Source: Bacteroidales bacterium UBA1410 (lineage in GTDB: Bacteria > Bacteroidota > Bacteroidia > Bacteroidales > Dysgonomonadaceae). Taken from it: a stretch of DNA of 18,955 bases. Below are positions 15,079 to 18,955 of the stretch, piece by piece. Numbering within the stretch: the first letter of the stretch is position 1; every line of letters starts with the position of its first letter. A model generated the notes under the pieces. The model saw only the letters and a program-made list of their open reading frames with translations. It had not been told where the DNA came from and did not search any database. Position numbers and translations under genes: made by a program. The stretch lies in NCBI GenBank assembly GCA_002305015.1, contig DBPW01000001.1, positions 1-18,955 of the forward strand, written 5' to 3'.

Positions 15079-15400
15079 AAGGGTTGACCGGTTTTAGCGA
15101 AAAATCCGATTCAAAACATACCATATAGGCATCCGGTAAATACCGGTACTCTCCATCGCAACCCTTCCGCAACCCTGCTCTATCAATGCTTCATGCAAAG
15201 CAGTTAAATCCGGGGTAAGCGTCCCATAACGTTTTCCTAAAATTCTTTTGCCTTGTTCGTCCAAAATGCACGCAAATACACTATCTTTGTGAATGTCGAA
15301 GCCACAAGCTTTTGAGCTTCGAGCACCGTACGGCAAGCCGTTAAAGTTATTGTGGCGTTGATTTTTATTTTCGCTCGTTTGGAAATACCTCTTTTTTCAT
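15079..15400 (-). pseudogene. IS110-family transposase remnant (DEDD N-terminal part), frameshifted and truncated
   Basis: The central open stretch encodes LPYGARSSKACGFDIHKDSVFAC followed later by VAMESTGIYRMPIWYVL. These are the conserved N-terminal DEDD blocks of IS110-family (bridge-RNA-guided) transposases, with the first Asp in GFDIHKD and the Glu in AMESTG. After WYVL the frame ends at a TAA, but restoring one base gives ESDFSLKPVNP, the expected continuation, so a 1-nt loss is present near 15112. Upstream, an ATG at 15400 followed by two Lys codons joins the same protein (RYFQTSENKNQRHNNFNG) only if one base is removed. After KPVNP similarity stops, and the rest of the roughly 300-residue enzyme, including its C-terminal serine domain, is gone. 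The element is dead. Confidence 0.82.
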
Positions 15401-15460
15401 GTACTTTTGTTTAGATAAAGAATATCAAGAAAATTTGTTGTTTAATAAAAGAAAAAATAT

Positions 15461-15635
15461 ATGCAGAATAACGCAAAACCTTTTGTGAAATGGGTTGGAG
15501 GAAAATCGCAATTAATTTCGGCAATTGAGCAAACAAATACGTTTGGCACGATTTTGCACTACACTCAAAGTGCTGTGTCGTCGGTTTATATTAAGTAATT
15601 TCGATCTTAAAGAAATATTTAATAATGTTGCCTAG
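15461..15635 (+). pseudogene. D12-class (Dam/DpnM-like) adenine-N6 DNA methyltransferase, internally deleted
   Basis: The ATG at 15461 opens a frame beginning MQNNAKPFVKWVGGKSQLISAIEQ. FVKWVGGK is the N-terminal S-adenosylmethionine-binding motif (FxxWxGGK) of Dam-type methyltransferases. After about 25 codons the similarity stops and the frame ends at a TAA (15596-15598). In another frame FILSNFDLKEIFNNVA ends at TAG (15633-15635), directly before the ATG of the next gene; FILSNFD resembles the C-terminal end (VLITNFD-like) of the same class. So the first roughly 25 and last roughly 16 codons survive, while some 220 or more central codons, including the DPPY catalytic motif, are missing. The start is recognised with confidence; the C-terminal assignment is inference. 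No active methyltransferase can be made from this locus. Confidence 0.75.
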
Positions 15636-16382
15636 ATGAAACAATACGAAGCTGTGATATTAACCCTAGAAAAACTTGGAGGAGTTGCAACATTAGGACA
15701 ATTGTACCAAGAAGTTTTAAAGATAGAAGATTGCAAATGGAATACAAAAACACCATTTGCAAGTATTAGAAGAATAGTACAAACTAATGAAAATATTTTT
15801 AAAATAAAACCAGGGTTATATGGGCTGAAACAATTAAGAAAAGAAATCGAAAATAGAGGGATTATAATAGAAACCGATAAAACGAAGGACGCTATCGAAC
15901 TACAAGAATTTAATCACTCTTATTATCAAGGTTTGCTTTTAATTGTTGGGAAATTAAAGGGATTATCAACATTCGTCCCTAATCAGGATAAAAACCGAAA
16001 ATTTTATGATGGGAGAAAATTAGGAGATATTAGCTCACTGTCAGAATTACCAAAATTTTCTTTCAACTATTTAGTTCAAAGAAGTTCAACTGTCGATGTT
16101 ATCTGGTTCAACGAGAGAAATATGCCTCATTCTTTTTTTGAAGTTGAACATTCAACCGACATTCAAAATTCATTACTGAAATTTAATGATTTACAAGACT
16201 TTTATTCCCGTATGGTTATTGTTGCCGACAATAGAAGAAGGGAAGAATTTTTGAATAAAATAAAGTATTCTTCTTTTAAGGATTTAACGAAAAATAACAG
16301 AGTGTCATTCTTAGACTATGAAACATTAAATAAGCAATACGAAAGTCTTATTGAACGACAAAAATTCGAATTCATTCTTTAA
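15636..16382 (+). CDS. Putative type II restriction endonuclease with N-terminal winged helix-turn-helix domain
   Basis: This 248-residue protein has an N-terminal winged helix (about 1-66: GGVATLGQLYQEVLKI, then TPFASIRRIVQTNENIFKIKPGLYGL), like HARE-HTH or restriction-linked HTH domains. The C-terminal part contains DVIWF (D154) and SFFEVEHS (E169, E171). The D-x14-E-x-E arrangement fits a PD-(D/E)xK nuclease core with Glu in the lysine position, as in BamHI. Its ATG follows immediately after the TAG that ends the methyltransferase remnant, the layout expected for a linked modification-restriction pair, and a DpnD-like gene follows 14 nt later. The frame is intact with no obvious damage to the proposed active site. 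The GATC specificity is only a guess from the Dam-type partner. Composition is markedly AT-rich compared with the flanks. Alternative: a DNA-binding regulator with a degenerate nuclease fold. Confidence 0.68.
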   Translation: MKQYEAVILTLEKLGGVATLGQLYQEVLKIEDCKWNTKTPFASIRRIVQTNENIFKIKPGLYGLKQLRKEIENRGIIIETDKTKDAIELQEFNHSYYQGLLLIVGKLKGLSTFVPNQDKNRKFYDGRKLGDISSLSELPKFSFNYLVQRSSTVDVIWFNERNMPHSFFEVEHSTDIQNSLLKFNDLQDFYSRMVIVADNRRREEFLNKIKYSSFKDLTKNNRVSFLDYETLNKQYESLIERQKFEFIL

Positions 16383-16396
16383 ATTGTAGTATAGCT

Positions 16397-16798
16397 ATGG
16401 AAACATTTGTAATAGAAGTTCAAGAAATTTTATCAAGAAAAATCAGTGTTGAAGCCGAAAATCTTGATGGTGCAATTTCAAAAGTAAAAGAAGATTATCG
16501 TAAAGAAGAAATTGTTTTGGATGCAGATGATTTTATAGAAGTTGATTTTTTCCCTTACCTCGATCATTCCCGAATTGATGACATATTACAAAGGAAATAT
16601 GAAGATCCAAGAACTAAGTTAAGTGAAATTCTTTGTCTGATTGGTATTCCGAAAGAAAAATCTAACCTTATTGCTGCAGAAGCAGGGAGTACTCAATGTA
16701 TTGTAGATGAAGAATATTTATTTGAACTTAAGATTAAATCTTATTTTATAAAGGAAGCTATAAAATATATAGATATGTTTTATAAAGGTGAACTTTAA
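16397..16798 (+). CDS. DpnD/PcfM-like protein
   Basis: This 133-residue acidic protein begins METFVIEVQEILSRKISVEA, continues ENLDGAISKVKEDYRKEEIVLDADDFIEVDF (to about residue 51), and thus matches the small DpnD/PcfM-like domain found beside DpnII-type restriction-modification genes and on conjugative plasmids. The remaining 80 residues are helical (LSEILCLIGIPKEKSNLIAAEAG, then IKSYFIKEAIKYIDMFYKG) and I do not recognise them. The role of the DpnD domain is not known. It lies 14 nt after the endonuclease gene, in the same AT-rich island, so it belongs to the same transcription unit. Confidence 0.75.
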   Translation: METFVIEVQEILSRKISVEAENLDGAISKVKEDYRKEEIVLDADDFIEVDFFPYLDHSRIDDILQRKYEDPRTKLSEILCLIGIPKEKSNLIAAEAGSTQCIVDEEYLFELKIKSYFIKEAIKYIDMFYKGEL

Positions 16799-16805
16799 GT
16801 TCAAC

Positions 16806-16976
16806 ATGATTTTTGCCGACCTTATGAATTTCATATCAAATGAAGGGATAATACAACGTGGCTTCAACGCAAAAAACACATAGATTCTTGACAATAAACA
16901 GTTGGACCTATTTTTGGTGAATGAACCCGATATCTTATATCATCGAGATTTAATTTTAGAAAACAAAATATCCTAA
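16806..16976 (+). pseudogene. Possible small gene remnant with an in-frame TAG
   Basis: From ATG 16806 the frame encodes 25 residues (ending IIQRGFNAKNT), then TAG (16881-16883). The same frame continues for 30 codons with protein-like composition (ILDNKQLDLFLVNEPDILYHR, then DLILENKIS) to TAA at 16974. One sense-to-stop change would explain the break. I recognise no family. It directly follows the DpnD-like gene and may be the tail of the degraded restriction-modification island. Confidence 0.3.
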
Positions 16977-16980
16977 TAAC

Positions 16981-17031
16981 TTTAATGGGGTAAAACCCAC
17001 GCGTGATTTTAAAAAGGTTTAACCCATTAAA
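16981..17031 (+). terminator. Long hairpin at the right edge of the restriction-modification island
   Basis: TTTAATGGGGTAAAACC (16981-16997) pairs with GGTTTAACCCATTAAA (17016-17031) over 16 bases, with one mismatch or bulge. The loop contains the palindrome CACGCGTG (16998-17005). A short A5T5 run follows. It may terminate the island's transcript before glmS; the weak U tract and the structured loop leave room for a protein-binding site or element end. Confidence 0.5.
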
Positions 17032-17071
17032 AATTTTTCGTCAAATCTTCTTTAATTTTGCAATGAATATG

Positions 17072-17079
17072 TAAATTTG
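17072..17079 (+). promoter_or_regulatory. Candidate -7 element for glmS
   Basis: TAAATTTG is an exact TAnnTTTG match 120 nt upstream of the glmS ATG. A second match, TAATTTTG, lies at 17053-17060. Neither has a clear TTTG at the -33 distance, so which is used is open. Confidence 0.3.
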
Positions 17080-17198
17080 CTCCCGCATTCACTCAATAAA
17101 CGTGTTGCATATTTTTTTGTTTTGCTACGCTATGTTTCACTTCAGAAGGAAAAATAACGTCAACAAACGTTTCGAAACAACACCATAAATGAATTTCT

Positions 17199-18955
17199 AT
17201 GTGTGGAATTGTAGGTTATATTGGCAACAGGCAAGCATACGATATCTTAATCAAAGGATTAAAACGCCTCGAATATCGAGGATACGACAGTGCAGGAATA
17301 GCACTGGTATCGGATCATAAATTAAATATTTACAAGACGAAGGGAAAGGTTTCGGATCTGGAATTGTTCGTGAAAGACAAACAAACCCGGGGCACTATAG
17401 GCATTGCTCATACACGTTGGGCAACCCACGGAGAGCCCAATCAGGTAAATGCTCATCCACACTATTCGAGATCGGAAAAACTAGCCTTGATTCATAACGG
17501 AATCATCGAAAATTATGCCGAGCTGAAAAAAGGGTTGATCGCTCACGGATATGATTTTAAAAGCGAAACAGATACGGAAGTGCTGGTACAACTGATCGAA
17601 TATGTAAAGAACGAACGGGGAGTCGACCTGGTTACGGCTGTTCAATTGGCATTAAACGAAGTAATCGGAGCGTATGCCATCGCCATCGTCGATCTGGATA
17701 ATCCCGATATGATCGTAGCAGCCAGAAAAGGCAGTCCGCTGATCATCGGCATCGGCAAAGACGAATTCTTTTTGGCTTCCGATGCAACACCCATCGTCGA
17801 ATATACCGATCAAGTAGTCTATTTGGAAGAAGAAGAAATCGTTACCTTAGAAAGAGGAAAGGATATCAGTCTAAAAACCATCGCAAACATAGAGAAAACA
17901 CCGCAGATCAAGAAACTCGAAATGACGATCAGTCAGCTCGAAAAAGGTGGATACCCGCATTTCATGTTGAAAGAGATATTCGAACAGCCAAAAACCCTGA
18001 CCGACTGTATGCGTGGCAGAGTAAACGTAGATGAAAATCATATTTCCATCGCGGGACTCATCGATCACAAAGATAAATTTCTGAATGCGGAGCGCATCAT
18101 TATTTCGGCTTGCGGCACATCATGGCATGCCGGTTTGATCGGAAAATACGTCTTGGAAGAATTTACCCGTATTCCGGTGGAAGTGGAGTATTCGTCAGAA
18201 TTCAGGTATCGCAATCCGGTTATTACCGAACGTGATGTTGTAATTGTGATCTCCCAATCGGGAGAAACTGCCGACACCTTGGCTGCCGCCGAACTTGCAA
18301 AATCGAAAGGAGCTTTCCTTTTCGGAATATGCAACGTAGTGGGTTCTTCCATCGCCCGCCTCACCCATTCCGGATGTTACACGCACGTTGGTCCGGAAAT
18401 AGGCGTGGCATCAACAAAAGCTTTCACGGCACAGGTCACGGTTTTAACGATGATTGCCCTCTCCTTGGGTAAGGAAAAAGGAACATTGACCGAAGAACAC
18501 TACTTGAAAACATTGCGGGAGATGACCAAAATCCCGACCAAAATTGCGTCGATTCTCGACCAAAACGATCGAATAGCCAAATTCTCCACGATGTTTACCT
18601 ATGCCCAACACTTCATCTATCTTGGCCGTGGATACAATTACCCGGTAGCCTTGGAAGGAGCACTCAAATTGAAAGAAATTTCCTATATCCATGCCGAAGG
18701 CTATCCTGCAGCCGAAATGAAGCATGGCCCGATTGCCTTAATCAGCCAAGAAATGCCCGTAGTAGTCATCGCTCCCACGGGCTGTACCGTGTACGACAAG
18801 GTAGTAAACAACATTCAGGAAATAAAAGCCCGCAAAGGAAAAGTAATCGCCATCGTTACCGAAGGCGATAAAACGGTACGCGAATTGGCCGATCATATCA
18901 TCAGCATCCCCCAAACAGAAGAATGCCTGTACGCTAAGTTCAACTTAGAAGTGCG
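17199..18955 (+). CDS. glmS: Glutamine--fructose-6-phosphate aminotransferase (isomerizing), 3' end cut by window
   Basis: This enzyme makes glucosamine-6-phosphate from fructose-6-phosphate and glutamine, the first step of amino-sugar synthesis for peptidoglycan and lipopolysaccharide. The ATG at 17199 starts MCGIVGYIG with the N-terminal nucleophile Cys2. The glutaminase domain shows RLEYRGYDSAGIA, HTRWATHGEP and LIHNGIIENY. Two SIS sugar-phosphate isomerase domains follow, with IISACGTSWHAG, ISQSGETADTLAA and GVASTKAFTAQ in the first and YPVALEGALKLKEISYIHAEGY plus AEMKHGP in the second. 585 codons are present of the usual roughly 610-615. The last codons (after TEECL) read YAKFNLEVR instead of the family's PLL...PLQLL continuation, see findings. 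No Shine-Dalgarno is visible. Flanking intergenic structure suggests its own promoter. Confidence 0.95.
   Translation, partial: MCGIVGYIGNRQAYDILIKGLKRLEYRGYDSAGIALVSDHKLNIYKTKGKVSDLELFVKDKQTRGTIGIAHTRWATHGEPNQVNAHPHYSRSEKLALIHNGIIENYAELKKGLIAHGYDFKSETDTEVLVQLIEYVKNERGVDLVTAVQLALNEVIGAYAIAIVDLDNPDMIVAARKGSPLIIGIGKDEFFLASDATPIVEYTDQVVYLEEEEIVTLERGKDISLKTIANIEKTPQIKKLEMTISQLEKGGYPHFMLKEIFEQPKTLTDCMRGRVNVDENHISIAGLIDHKDKFLNAERIIISACGTSWHAGLIGKYVLEEFTRIPVEVEYSSEFRYRNPVITERDVVIVISQSGETADTLAAAELAKSKGAFLFGICNVVGSSIARLTHSGCYTHVGPEIGVASTKAFTAQVTVLTMIALSLGKEKGTLTEEHYLKTLREMTKIPTKIASILDQNDRIAKFSTMFTYAQHFIYLGRGYNYPVALEGALKLKEISYIHAEGYPAAEMKHGPIALISQEMPVVVIAPTGCTVYDKVVNNIQEIKARKGKVIAIVTEGDKTVRELADHIISIPQTEECLYAKFNLEV
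18930..18955. other. Non-family sequence with a palindrome at the window edge, inside glmS
   Basis: After the codons for TEECL the DNA reads TACG and then CTAAGTTCAACTTAG, a perfect 7-bp inverted repeat around one base, then AAGTGCG. None of the three forward frames gives the expected GlmS C-terminal sequence, so the sequence departs from glmS about 26 bases before the end. It could be the edge of an inserted element or an assembly or contig-end artefact. Confidence 0.45.

Larger units (their letters stand above)
16799..17198. other. Intergenic region upstream of glmS with a small degenerate reading frame
   Basis: 400 bp. The left part holds a possible gene remnant (16806-16976) and a hairpin (16981-17031). 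The right part (17032-17198) is the glmS promoter region, with two TAnnTTTG matches, TAATTTTG (17053-17060) and TAAATTTG (17072-17079). No glmS ribozyme-like core is apparent. Confidence 0.65.

Noticed and set aside
17080..17198. glmS ribozyme or riboswitch upstream of glmS
   Set aside because: The core sequences and pseudoknots of the glmS ribozyme are not seen, and it is typical of Firmicutes, not of Bacteroidota.

Overview
The window reads as chromosomal DNA of a member of the order Bacteroidales (Bacteroidota), possibly near the Dysgonomonadaceae; the family is a guess. Signs are the rpsU - xer recombinase - hpf order, a 63-residue S21, TAnnTTTG-type promoter elements, mostly weak Shine-Dalgarno sequences, a SusC-like TonB receptor with an N-terminal carboxypeptidase-regulatory-like domain, and Bacteroidota-restricted families (DUF4876-like and DUF6850-like).

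Layout. Positions 1-254 are the AT-rich tail of the rpsU-xerC-hpf operon with a long hairpin (163-241). Positions 255-1707 (minus strand) hold hpf, a Xer tyrosine recombinase and rpsU. Positions 1708-2323 carry no gene but hold three short tandem-repeat arrays with periods of 20, 18 and 19 bp; the last abuts the start codon of a DHA2-type MFS exporter (2324-3712). Convergent to it is a large secreted TlpA/thioredoxin-domain protein (3733-5802, minus strand).

Positions 6213-14128 are a tight four-gene operon: TonB-dependent receptor, DUF4876-like lipoprotein, DUF6850-like outer-membrane barrel, and a secreted peptidase C25 (gingipain-like) domain joined to a helical HEAT-like C-terminal region. 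It ends in a strong intrinsic terminator (14146-14185). The gene content suggests an envelope machine that couples proteolysis to TonB-dependent uptake, or processes its own substrate. This is the most interesting intact system here.

Positions 14184-17198 are a small accessory zone: a small secreted protein on the minus strand, a decayed IS110-family transposase, and an AT-rich DpnII-like restriction-modification remnant. In the remnant the adenine methyltransferase gene has lost almost its whole interior, while the putative endonuclease gene and a DpnD/PcfM-like gene remain open. Positions 17199-18955 are glmS, truncated by the window edge; its last roughly 25 bases no longer match the family and contain a small palindrome.

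Functional calls rest on motifs read by eye; no database search was possible.
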